A stretch of DNA of 64,000 bases. It comes from Alphaproteobacteria bacterium UBA6178 (GTDB lineage: Bacteria; Pseudomonadota; Alphaproteobacteria; Rickettsiales; UBA3002). The stretch spans positions 895-64,894 of the forward strand of contig DITS01000033.1 of NCBI GenBank assembly GCA_002422205.1, written 5' to 3'. Numbering within the stretch: the first letter of the stretch is position 1; each line of letters begins with the position of its first letter. The position numbers and the translations under genes were made by a program. Below, in pieces: positions 42,535 to 50,396 of this stretch. A model generated the notes under the pieces. It had not been told where the DNA came from. It did no database searches and saw only the letters and a list, made by a program, of their open reading frames with translations.

Positions 42535-43012
42535 CCGGACCAGAGGGTCGGATGGCTGCGGGAGGAAACTTCCGAGGAAAGTCCGGGCTCCACGTAGCAG
42601 GATGGCGGGTAACACCCGCCCGGAGCAATCCGAGGGAAAGTGCAACAGAGAGTAGGTTTCCTTTTTTGTTGTTTCCCGCTTCGGTCTACTGACCGCCGCG
42701 ATGAAACAGGCTCAAGGCTGGGTTGCGCATCTGCGCTCCCTTCTTGTTCCCCGTAAGGGCATTAAGGGTAAAAGTGAAAGGGTGCGGTAAGAGCGCACCG
42801 CGCATCTGGTAACAGATGTGGCATGGTAAACCCCATCCGGAGCAAGACCAAATAGGGGCTGGCAGTCTCATTCGTGAGGCTTCGTGTGCTGCGCACGGTG
42901 TATCAGCCCGGGTAGGTTGCTAGAGGCGGCGGGTAATCGCCGTTCGAGATGAATAGTCATCACCGCGCAAGCGGGACAGAACCCGGCTTACAGACCCTCT
43001 GGTGAGGATTTT
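42535..43012 (+). ncRNA. rnpB: RNase P RNA (type A), with an apparent repeat insertion
   Basis: Catalytic RNA that removes 5' leaders of pre-tRNAs. The closing helix P1 is ACCAGAGGGTC (42539-42549) with GACCCTCTGGT (42993-43003), 11 perfect pairs. Conserved cores are GAGGAAAGTCCGGGCTCC (about 42574-42591), TGCAACAGAGAGTA, GAAAGGGTGCGGTAAGAGCG, and GGTAAACCCCATCCGGAGCA followed by ACCAAATAGGGG; and AGATGAATAGTCATC with ACAGAACCCGGCTTA near the 3' end. It is longer than the usual 380-400 nt because P12 is large and about 35 nt are inserted near 42655-42690. Confidence 0.95.
42655..42690 (+). repeat. apparent insertion within RNase P RNA
   Basis: The conserved run CAACAGAGAGTA is normally joined almost directly to GACCGCC; here about 35 nt intervene, ending CCCGCTTCGGTCTACT. 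The latter part resembles CCTGCTTCGGGCTACT at 43022-43038, downstream of the gene, so it looks like a mobile hairpin unit. Confidence 0.6.
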
Positions 43013-43227
43013 TGTGTTTGCTCCTGCTTCGGGCTACTGCCCTTCGCAATGAACCTAACGCCTTCGGCGACTGAAGGCTCGGTCTGCTGACCTCGCTCTT
43101 TATTCTTCTGTCATGCTGCGGGGCGCGGAGCGTCAGCGCAGCATCTCGCTCCACCTCATGATATCCTGCGCTCTTGCTGTGCAAGCCGCAGGATGACTAC
43201 CTTGGGGTTGGGCTTGGTCTACTGACC
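42683..43227. repeat. four GGTCTACTGACC hairpins in and after rnpB
   Basis: GGTCTACTGACC at 42683-42694 (inside rnpB), GGGCTACTGCCC at 43031-43042, GGTCTGCTGACC at 43081-43092 and GGTCTACTGACC at 43216-43227. Each is a 4-bp stem around TACT or TGCT, with (C/T)GCTTCGG and CGC(A/G)ATGAA flanks in the first two. The 243-nt gap to the next gene also carries a GTCATGCTGCG/CGCAGCAT hairpin (about 43111-43148) and an ATCCTGCG/CGCAGGATGAC palindrome (43164-43197). Confidence 0.78.
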
Positions 43228-43254
43228 TCGTGTTATTGAATTAGGCTTGGCCGT

Positions 43255-43546
43255 CTAGAGTTGTGGGCCACCTTTATTCGTAATCGGGAAAGCATTTAAG
43301 TACTCTGCCCAGCGATTAACTGGCATGCCGTTATTGGTATCCGGATGTATAGGTGCTTCGCCTTCATTATGTGTAAAGGTAGGGCCTTTGGGGGTGTAGT
43401 CAGGAATATCCGAGCCGGGCGAAGGGCCATGGGAAGCGGCATTCTCGCGTACAGCATCTGTCAATGGAGGTATGCCGCTAACACGTGGTCCATGCAATAA
43501 GATGCTCCGAAGGTGGAAGCGTAATTAAGGTCGAAGGCTTACTCAT
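43255..43546 (-). pseudogene. small orphan I, apparently frameshifted near its start
   Basis: Two frames together make one plausible gene. From the ATG at 43546 one frame reads MSKPSTLITLPPSEHLIAW and stops at about residue 22. The other frame, open from about 43497, reads LHGPRVSGIPPLTDAVREN on to PITNKGGPQL and a stop at 43255. The split is around 43495-43500; a single-base error or true frameshift would give a protein of about 97 residues. Its upstream box and -10 match those of the other orphans. It is unrecognised, Pro/Gly/Asn-rich, without a signal peptide. If not a frameshift, a TTG start at 43497 is the alternative. Confidence 0.55.
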
Positions 43547-43593
43547 AGTTTTCTCTCATTTCTCTCGGTTGGCTGATCTGTATAGGGCCTTCA

Positions 43594-43626
43594 CATATAG
43601 CATCCCAATATGACGATTTGATGATG
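43594..43626 (-). promoter_or_regulatory. Pho-box-like operator/promoter of orphan I
   Basis: On the minus strand CATCATCAAAT (43616-43626) and CGTCATATTGG (43605-43615) are contiguous; TATATG (43594-43599) begins 10 bp after the second hexamer. Confidence 0.62.
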
Positions 43627-43708
43627 ATGAGAGGAAAAATTGGCTTTTTTATCGTTCATCGTGGCGAATTTTTCAGGCAATTCAGTTAGACGCTTAACTC
43701 ATGCACAT

Positions 43709-43774
43709 CCCAAATAATGCTTGACTGTACCCAAAATTATACATACCATCCCAATTGTTCCCAAGAAAACCCAA
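43709..43774 (-). promoter_or_regulatory. MraZ operator: five TTGGG boxes in helical phase
   Basis: CCCAA, i.e. TTGGG on the minus strand, occurs at 43709, 43730, 43750, 43760 and 43770, with spacings of 21, 20, 10 and 10 bp. MraZ is known to bind TGGG direct repeats separated by 5 nt upstream of its own gene. The last three sites have exactly this TTGGG-N5 layout and lie on the downstream edge of the promoter. Confidence 0.85.
43721..43749 (+). promoter_or_regulatory. promoter of the dcw cluster (mraZ)
   Basis: TTGACT (43721-43726) and TACCAT (43744-43749) are spaced 17 bp apart and overlapped by the MraZ boxes. Transcription would start near 43757, giving a leader of about 185 nt before mraZ, and the boxes would overlap the start site, consistent with repression. 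Confidence 0.65.
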
Positions 43775-43940
43775 GATCAACCAAATGGGAACCTTGAGGC
43801 AGGCAGTCGCTGGATTGAAAGGGATCGTCCGCCCCATGTTTAAAAAACAACAAGGTTGGTTACGCGTATTTGATAGGGGATGGGTGTTGCTCATCCCCGT
43901 CGCGTCAGCCGCCGCAGGTGAGGACGGGTGGATTTGTGTG

Positions 43941-44408
43941 ATGGCGCTGTTTCTGTCCACATATGAGAAAAAGATCGACAAGAAGGGGCGGGTGTCCGTT
44001 CCGGTGTCGTTTCGCGGCGCGTTGGCAGGGCAGAATTTTAACGGCGTCATTGTGTATGCGTCGTTTATCCATTCCTGCATTGAGGCGTGCGGCATGGATC
44101 GGATCGAGAAGCTCTATGAGCAGATCGAAACACTGGACCCGTTCTCGGAAGAGCGCGACGCGTTTGCGACGGCGATTCTGGGCGGTAGTCAGCAGTTGGC
44201 ATTTGACGGCGAAGGCCGTGTGAGTTTGCCAGAAGAGCTGATGAAGGAAGCGGGGATTGAAGAAGGTTGCGTGTTTGTGGGAAAAGGCGCGACATTTGAG
44301 ATTTGGGAGCCGAAGGCATTTGCGACCTATGAGGCTGAGTCGCGGAAGCTGGCAAAAGAAAAGCGCCTGGCGCTGCGCTCGGATTCGATGCGCGGAGGCG
44401 CGGCATGA
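43941..44408 (+). CDS. mraZ: transcriptional regulator MraZ
   Basis: First gene of the cell-wall/cell-division cluster; an AbrB-fold DNA-binding protein that represses the cluster through TGGG boxes. 155 residues from the ATG at 43941. Family motifs are MALFLSTYEKKIDKKGRVSV, PVSFRGAL, then FDGEGRVSLPEELMKEAGIE and FVGKGATFEIWEPKAF. The frame is open upstream to 43755, but homology starts at MALFLS. The stop overlaps the rsmH start as ATGA. The C-terminal tail is Lys/Arg-rich. Confidence 0.93.
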   Translation: MALFLSTYEKKIDKKGRVSVPVSFRGALAGQNFNGVIVYASFIHSCIEACGMDRIEKLYEQIETLDPFSEERDAFATAILGGSQQLAFDGEGRVSLPEELMKEAGIEEGCVFVGKGATFEIWEPKAFATYEAESRKLAKEKRLALRSDSMRGGAA

Positions 44409-45373
44409 GCGGGGCGACGGAGACATTGCACAAGCCGGTGATGCTGGCGGAAGTGATGCAGGTGCTGGGACCGCGCGACGGAGAGATATATATTGATGCC
44501 ACATTCGGTGCAGGCGGTTATAGCCGCGCCATGTTGGAATCAGCGGAATGCAGGGTTTACGCGATTGATCGCGACCCTCAGGTGGTTATGCTTGCCGATG
44601 CACTCGCCCGGGATTTTCCCGGGCGCTTTCTTTTGCTGACGGGGTGTTTTGGTGACATGTTGTCGCTGATGGAAGCCGAAGGCGTTGCGTCGGTGGACGG
44701 CATTGTGATGGATTTGGGCGTATCGTCGATGCAGATCGACCAGCCGGATCGCGGGTTTTCCTTTCGTTTTGACGGGCCGCTGGATATGCGCATGGGCAGC
44801 TGTACGCTGGATGCGGCGACGCTGGTGAATCATCTGCCCGCCGATGAGCTGGCGGATATACTTTATCAATATGGTGAAGAAAAAGCGTCGCGCAAGATTG
44901 CAGCGGCGATTGTGGCGGCGCGCGAGATTGCGCCGATTGAAACCACGACGCAGCTGGCGGATATTGTGCGCAGTGTGGTGCGTAAAACCGATAAGATCGA
45001 TCCGGCGACGCGGACCTTTCAGGCGCTGCGGATTAAAGTCAATGACGAGCTGGGCGAGATTGAACGCGCGCTGGCGTCGGCGCCGCATTTGCTGCGCCCG
45101 GGTGGACGGTTGATTGCAGTGAGCTTTCACTCATTGGAAGACCGGATTGTGAAGCGGTTTTTGCGCCCGCAATCGAAAGCAATTTCACGGCATGATCCCC
45201 ATTTTATGCTGCAGCAAGAAGAAGCGGTAAACGCTCATTTTGATTTGCCTCAGTCCAAGCCGATACACGCTTCGGATGAGGAAAGCTATGTCAATCCCCG
45301 TGCGCGCTCGGCCAAGTTACGCGTTGCAATCCGCAATGAAGTACCGGTGCTGCATGGGGAGTCGGAGACATGA
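44405..45373 (+). CDS. rsmH: 16S rRNA (cytosine(1402)-N4)-methyltransferase
   Basis: SAM-dependent RNA methyltransferase (MraW) modifying C1402 in the decoding centre of 16S rRNA. 322 residues. Motifs: HKPVMLAEVMQVL, IYIDATFGAGGYSRAMLESA (SAM-binding motif I), MDLGVSSMQIDQPDRGFSFR and MRMGSCTLDA, then ATRTFQALRIKVNDELGEIE and ISFHSLEDRIV-type VSFHSLEDRIVKRFL with RSAKLRVAIR at the end. Coupled to mraZ and ftsL by 4-nt overlaps. Confidence 0.97.
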   Translation: MSGATETLHKPVMLAEVMQVLGPRDGEIYIDATFGAGGYSRAMLESAECRVYAIDRDPQVVMLADALARDFPGRFLLLTGCFGDMLSLMEAEGVASVDGIVMDLGVSSMQIDQPDRGFSFRFDGPLDMRMGSCTLDAATLVNHLPADELADILYQYGEEKASRKIAAAIVAAREIAPIETTTQLADIVRSVVRKTDKIDPATRTFQALRIKVNDELGEIERALASAPHLLRPGGRLIAVSFHSLEDRIVKRFLRPQSKAISRHDPHFMLQQEEAVNAHFDLPQSKPIHASDEESYVNPRARSAKLRVAIRNEVPVLHGESET

Positions 45374-45705
45374 CGCGCAAGCTTTCCACAATACATTGGG
45401 TATTTTTATTTGGGCTGGCGGCGCTTGCACTCTATTTAGTAAAATATCAGGTGCAGGATGTGAAGCGCGAGCTGGTGGGTCTGCGTTATGATTTGCAGCA
45501 AGAACAAGAATCGCTGCGTTTGCTACAGGCGGAATGGGCGTATCTGAACCGGCCTGAGCGGCTGCGCCGTTTGGCGTCGCGCTATTTACAATTACAGCCT
45601 TATCAGGCCACCCATATTATGGCGATGGAGCAGCTGCCGATGCGTGCGGCAGGGCTTTCGACACCCATTGGATTTGATGCACCGTCTTCAGTGGGGGGGC
45701 AGTAA
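45370..45705 (+). CDS. ftsL: cell division protein FtsL
   Basis: Small bitopic divisome protein that with FtsB and FtsQ activates FtsWI. 111 residues: short cytoplasmic N-terminus (MTRKLSTIHW), one membrane helix (about 10-26, VFLFGLAALALYLVKY), then a periplasmic coiled coil (DLQQEQESLRLLQAEWAYLN) and RPERLRRLASRYLQLQP, the pattern of alphaproteobacterial FtsL. Identified mainly by position between rsmH and ftsI and by this layout. Start overlaps the rsmH stop; the stop touches the ftsI start. Confidence 0.9.
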   Translation: MTRKLSTIHWVFLFGLAALALYLVKYQVQDVKRELVGLRYDLQQEQESLRLLQAEWAYLNRPERLRRLASRYLQLQPYQATHIMAMEQLPMRAAGLSTPIGFDAPSSVGGQ

Positions 45706-47522
45706 TGTCGCGCCGCATGTATCGCCATACCCGCCGTCCTGCTGCCCGCGTGATCAAGCGCGAAAGTAAAATGCTGCATGTGATGGAGCAAAGCCAGATT
45801 CGGGTGTTTACGATTCTGGTGGGGTTTGGGTTTTGCTTTTTGGTGCTGTCGTTGCGGTTGATTGAGGTAAGCCTTGTGGGTGGCGGCGAACTGCCCTTTA
45901 AGCGGTTGGTGACGGAACCGCAGCTGATGTTGCAGGCGGAAGAAAAGCGCGATGACAAACCGGTGTTGCCAGCAAAAATATTGCGCGGTGATGTGGTGGA
46001 TCGTAATGGTATGTTGCTGGCCACTAATGTGCGTTCGGCATCACTCGCGGCTAACCCGACATTGATTCGTCAGCCGGCCAAAGTCGCGCGTGATTTAGCG
46101 TCGGTTTTAAGCGGGGTGAATGAACAGGAATTGCTGCGCAAACTGGAGCAGAAAAACAGCAAATTTGCGTATGTCAAACGTCACTTAACGCCACGCGAGC
46201 AAGAGCGGGTGAATGCGCTGGGAGTACCGGGTTTATTCTTTGAAGACAGTGTGCGGCGCGTGTACCCGTTTGGTGCGCTGGGCTCGCATGTGGTGGGGTA
46301 TGTCGATGTCGATAATAATGGCATTTCGGGCATTGAAAAACAGTTTGATGCACAGCTGGCGCGCAGTCTGGATAGCAATCCGGTGACCCTGTCGCTGGAT
46401 ATCCGCCTGCAATCGATTATGGCGGAAGAAATTCAAAAGGGCATGGATGAATTTAAAAGTATCGGCGGCGCGGGGCTGATTATGGATATTGCCTCGGGTG
46501 AGATGCTGTCGATGGTGAGTTTGCCCAGCTTTGATCCCCATGATGCGGGGCATGCTTCGGCGGATAGTAAGTTTAATCGCGTGTCGCTGGGCGCGTATGA
46601 GATGGGCTCGACCTTTAAGAGCTTTACGGCGGCTATGGCGCTGGAGAAGGGCGTGGTGGGCATGCGTGACGGCTATGATGCGAGCAGCCCGATTCGCAGC
46701 GCCGGTTATACGATCAATGATTCGCACCCTTATTATCGGTGGCTGAGCGTGCCGGAGATTTTTGCGTATTCGTCGAATATCGGCACGGTGAAAATGGCAA
46801 TGGATGTGGGCACATCCTATCAGAAACGCTTTCTGGGTAATCTGGGGATGATGCGGCCTGTGGACATAGAATTGCCCGAGCGGGCGCAACCTTTGTCACC
46901 GGCTGACTGGCGGCCAATCAACAGCATGACGATTTCGTACGGGCACGGTATTTCGGTGTCGCCTTTGCATCTGGCGCAAGGGATTTCGACGATGGTCAAT
47001 GGTGGGTATAAAACGTCGATGACATTGCTGAAAGATGGCAATAAAGACAAAGGAAAAGGTGAGCGTATCATTAAGGAAGAGACATCCTTTCAGATGCGTA
47101 AGCTGATGCAGTATGTGGTGGAATATGGTACCGCCAAAAAGGCCAATGTCGCGGGCTACCAGATGGGCGGTAAAACCGGCACAGCAGAGAAGGTGGTCAA
47201 CGGGCGTTACAAGGATAAAGCCAAGCTGGCGATCTTTGTCGGGGCATTTCCGATTCAGGACCCGCGCTATCTGATTTTTGTGATGATTGATGAGCCGCAG
47301 GGCAATAAGAGCACCTTTGGCTATGCGACCGGTGGTTGGGTGTCGGCACCGGTGGTGTCCAATATTGTGTCGCGCATGGGGCCACTGATGGGGCTGGAGC
47401 CGGTGTTCTCCGAGCCGGACCCACAAGAAAAAGCCTTCTGGCAAACCGCAGAACAACGCAACCGCGATGCGCGTGAGCGACGCTTTAATCCGGGGAGGGA
47501 TGTGCATGCAGTCTCTTACTGA
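45705..47522 (+). CDS. ftsI: peptidoglycan transpeptidase FtsI (PBP3)
   Basis: Septal class B penicillin-binding protein; crosslinks new septal peptidoglycan. 605 residues. One N-terminal membrane anchor (about residues 30-50, TILVGFGFCFLVLSLRLIEV), a pedestal domain with RGDVVDRNGMLLATN, and the transpeptidase domain with all three motifs: SXXK as STFK (Ser302-Lys305), SXN as SSN (356-358) and KTG in GGKTGTAEK (Lys490). The gene overlaps the murE start by 17 nt. Confidence 0.97.
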   Translation: MSRRMYRHTRRPAARVIKRESKMLHVMEQSQIRVFTILVGFGFCFLVLSLRLIEVSLVGGGELPFKRLVTEPQLMLQAEEKRDDKPVLPAKILRGDVVDRNGMLLATNVRSASLAANPTLIRQPAKVARDLASVLSGVNEQELLRKLEQKNSKFAYVKRHLTPREQERVNALGVPGLFFEDSVRRVYPFGALGSHVVGYVDVDNNGISGIEKQFDAQLARSLDSNPVTLSLDIRLQSIMAEEIQKGMDEFKSIGGAGLIMDIASGEMLSMVSLPSFDPHDAGHASADSKFNRVSLGAYEMGSTFKSFTAAMALEKGVVGMRDGYDASSPIRSAGYTINDSHPYYRWLSVPEIFAYSSNIGTVKMAMDVGTSYQKRFLGNLGMMRPVDIELPERAQPLSPADWRPINSMTISYGHGISVSPLHLAQGISTMVNGGYKTSMTLLKDGNKDKGKGERIIKEETSFQMRKLMQYVVEYGTAKKANVAGYQMGGKTGTAEKVVNGRYKDKAKLAIFVGAFPIQDPRYLIFVMIDEPQGNKSTFGYATGGWVSAPVVSNIVSRMGPLMGLEPVFSEPDPQEKAFWQTAEQRNRDARERRFNPGRDVHAVSY

Positions 47523-48978
47523 TTTATTGGCGCTGTCATCGGTTGATGCGAGTGTGGAAGGGGATATGGCGGTGCAGATTCACTCGATCACCTCGGATTC
47601 GCGTATGGTGAGCGCGGGCGCGCTTTTTGCAGCGATTACCGGTGTGCAGCAAGATGGCGTGGCGTTTATTGATGATGCGATTCAAAAAGGCGCATCGGCG
47701 ATTATGTTGCAGCGCAAAATCGAGAAGGATAATCCGCAGCAGAATACTTTTGTGCGGGTCGATCATGTGCGGCATGCGCTGGCACGAATGGCTGCAGCAT
47801 TTTATGGTGCGCAGCCAAAGCATTTGGTGGCAGTGACGGGTACGAATGGCAAAACCTCGATTGCCGAATTTTACCGTCAGTTATGGATGCTGGAAGGCAA
47901 ATTGTCGGCGTCGATCGGGACGTTGGGATTGCGCAGCAATGATGCAGAGCGCGATGCGCAATATCCAGCAAATAATACCTCGCCCGATCCGGTGATGCTA
48001 TCGCAAATGTTGGCTGATTTGGCGCAAGGCGGGGTGCAGCATGTGGCTTTGGAAGCATCGAGCCATGGGTTGGATCAATACCGGTTGGACGGGGTGAAAA
48101 TTGAGGCGGCGGCGTATAGTAATATCAGTCGTGATCATCTGGATTATCATGCGTCGATGGATGAATATTTTGCGGCGAAAACACGGCTGTTCACGCAACT
48201 GGAATGGTCGGGCAATGTGGCGGTGATTAATGCGGATGATGCGCATGCCGAGTCGCTGATGGCGTTGTGCATAACGCATGGGCGTGAGGTGCGAAGCTAT
48301 GGGCATGCGGGGACGTATTTGCGTTTGCTGGAAGTGACACCAACAGCGCAGGGGCTGCATGTATCGTTGGAGATGGCAGGGCAGCCATGGCAGGGGACAA
48401 TTCCGCTGTTTGGTGCGTTTCAGGTATATAATGTGGCAGCGGCTTTGTCGCTGGCGGTCGCGAGTGGGATGAGCGTGGATCATACGCTGGCGCATATACC
48501 GCGGCTGCAAGGGGTGCGCGGGCGGATGGAATGCGTGGCGCATCATCCTGATGGCGCACCGGTATTTGTGGATTATGCGCATACACCGGATGCGTTGCAG
48601 AATGTGTTGCAATCCTTACGCGCACATACGGCGGGGAAGCTGCATGTAGTGTTTGGTTGTGGTGGCAATCGCGATGCGGGCAAGCGCCCATTGATGGGTG
48701 ATGTTGCAGCGCAATATGCGGATGTGGTGATAGTGACGGATGATAACCCGCGCAAGGAAGAGGCGGCAGCGATTCGTGCGGCCATCATGGCTACCGTGCC
48801 GCAGGCAACAGAGATTGGTAATCGTACCCATGCGATTCGCCATGCAATAACGAAACTGGCTGCTGGCGACGTGCTGGTGGTGGCTGGAAAAGGACATGAG
48901 ACCTATCAGATAATAGGCGAAAAAAGCGAGCATTTCGATGACGCAGAACAAATAAGGGAGGCGATAGCCGCGCTATGA
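47506..48978 (+). CDS. murE: UDP-MurNAc-tripeptide synthetase (meso-DAP adding)
   Basis: Adds meso-diaminopimelate to UDP-MurNAc-L-Ala-D-Glu. 490 residues from the ATG at 47506, which has a GGGGAGGG Shine-Dalgarno sequence. The ATP loop is AVTGTNGKTSIAEFYRQ. The meso-DAP specificity motif DNPR is present in TDDNPRKEEAAAIR, so the peptidoglycan is of the A1-gamma type. The closing motif VVAGKGHETYQIIG is typical. It overlaps ftsI and murF. Confidence 0.96.
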   Translation: MQSLTDLLALSSVDASVEGDMAVQIHSITSDSRMVSAGALFAAITGVQQDGVAFIDDAIQKGASAIMLQRKIEKDNPQQNTFVRVDHVRHALARMAAAFYGAQPKHLVAVTGTNGKTSIAEFYRQLWMLEGKLSASIGTLGLRSNDAERDAQYPANNTSPDPVMLSQMLADLAQGGVQHVALEASSHGLDQYRLDGVKIEAAAYSNISRDHLDYHASMDEYFAAKTRLFTQLEWSGNVAVINADDAHAESLMALCITHGREVRSYGHAGTYLRLLEVTPTAQGLHVSLEMAGQPWQGTIPLFGAFQVYNVAAALSLAVASGMSVDHTLAHIPRLQGVRGRMECVAHHPDGAPVFVDYAHTPDALQNVLQSLRAHTAGKLHVVFGCGGNRDAGKRPLMGDVAAQYADVVIVTDDNPRKEEAAAIRAAIMATVPQATEIGNRTHAIRHAITKLAAGDVLVVAGKGHETYQIIGEKSEHFDDAEQIREAIAAL

Positions 48979-50396
48979 AACATTTATGGACCATGCAGGA
49001 GGTGGCGCAGGCCACCCAAGGAAAAGGTGGCAGCGACTGGGCTGCGACCGGAGTGAGTATTGACAGCCGAAAGGTGCAGTCCGGAGATATTTTTATTGCA
49101 CTCAAAGGTGCAGCATTTGATGGGCATGATTATGTGGCCCAAGCGCTGGCATCGGGTGCGGTGGCGGCGATTGTGAGCCATGTTCCGCAGGGTGTGGATG
49201 TGGCAACGCTGATGCTGGTGGCCGATACGGAAAAGGCGTTGCAGGATTTGGGTATTGCTGCGCGCAAGCGAAGCCATGCAAGGGTGATTGGCGTGACAGG
49301 TAGCATCGGTAAAACCGGCTGCAAGGAAATGCTGAAAGTGGCGCTGGCAACAGCGGGGAAAGTGCATGCGACTTCGGGCAATTATAATAATCATCTGGGT
49401 GTGCCGTTGACATTGGCGACGATGCCGCGCGATACGGAGATTGCCATTTTTGAAATGGGCATGAACCATGCGGGCGAGATTTCGCAATTGTCGAAATGGG
49501 TGAAACCGCATGTGGCAGTGATTACGACAGTCGAGGCCGCGCATATAGAATTTTTTGAAAATATTGACGCGATTGCGAATGCGAAAGCGGAGATTTTTGA
49601 TGGAATGGGCGGCGCTGGTGTGGCGGTGCTGAATATTGATAACCCACAATTTTTGCGGCTGCAGAAGCATGCGGTGACGCGTGATCTGGATCGGGTATTG
49701 TCGTTTGGCGCGTCGGATGATGCGCTGTGCCAGCTGGTGCAATATGGCATTGAGAATGTGCATTCTACCGTTGATGCGGTGATTGCGGGGACGCGTATGC
49801 AGTATCGTCTGGGCGCGATTGGCAAGCATTGGGGGTTGATGTCGGTGGCGGTGCTGGCGGTGGTGGATGCGCTGGAAGCGGATTTGCCTAAGGCCGCTGC
49901 GGCGCTAGAGTTTTTCAGTGAACCGGAAGGGCGCGGCAAAATTTCGCAGATGCAGGTGCAGGGCGGGTATTTGCGTTTGATTGATGATTGCTATAATGCA
50001 TCGCCCGCGTCGATGGTGGGTGCGTTTGAAAAAATGGCGGATTTGCGCGATGCAAGCCCCGAGCCGGTGCGTACGATTGCAGTGCTGGGGGATATGCTGG
50101 AGCTGGGTGAGCGGAGCCGCGAGCTGCATGTGGGCCTGGCTCCTACACTTGTGAATAACCATATTGATCTGGTATTTGCTGCTGGTGAATTTATGAAACA
50201 GCTTTATGATGCGTTGCCGGAATCGATGCGCGGGGATTATGATAAAACCGCAGCAGGGCTTGCACCCAAAGTGGTCGGGCGCCTGCAGCATCAGGATTTG
50301 GTATTGATTAAAGGATCGAATGGCAGCCGTATGCGTGATGTGAAAAATGCGATTGAGCATAACGCGCAAAAGCTGGAAGAACGGAAGGACGCGTAA
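48975..50396 (+). CDS. murF: UDP-MurNAc-tripeptide-D-Ala-D-Ala ligase
   Basis: Adds D-alanyl-D-alanine to complete the UDP-MurNAc-pentapeptide. 473 residues. The N-terminal domain starts MKHLWTMQEVAQATQGKG; the P-loop is GVTGSIGKTGCKEMLKVAL, followed by SGNYNNHLGVPLTLA and EMGMNHAGEISQLSK, and DDCYNASPASMVGAFE. Starts in the murE stop (ATGA overlap), and mraY follows directly. Confidence 0.97.
   Translation: MKHLWTMQEVAQATQGKGGSDWAATGVSIDSRKVQSGDIFIALKGAAFDGHDYVAQALASGAVAAIVSHVPQGVDVATLMLVADTEKALQDLGIAARKRSHARVIGVTGSIGKTGCKEMLKVALATAGKVHATSGNYNNHLGVPLTLATMPRDTEIAIFEMGMNHAGEISQLSKWVKPHVAVITTVEAAHIEFFENIDAIANAKAEIFDGMGGAGVAVLNIDNPQFLRLQKHAVTRDLDRVLSFGASDDALCQLVQYGIENVHSTVDAVIAGTRMQYRLGAIGKHWGLMSVAVLAVVDALEADLPKAAAALEFFSEPEGRGKISQMQVQGGYLRLIDDCYNASPASMVGAFEKMADLRDASPEPVRTIAVLGDMLELGERSRELHVGLAPTLVNNHIDLVFAAGEFMKQLYDALPESMRGDYDKTAAGLAPKVVGRLQHQDLVLIKGSNGSRMRDVKNAIEHNAQKLEERKDA

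Noticed and set aside
42653..42700. Possible self-splicing intron in rnpB
   Set aside because: The insert is only about 35 nt and lacks any intron core; a repeat insertion or an extended loop is more likely.
43755..43940. N-terminal extension of mraZ from 43755
   Set aside because: It overlaps the predicted transcription start and operator, and MraZ homology begins at the ATG at 43941.
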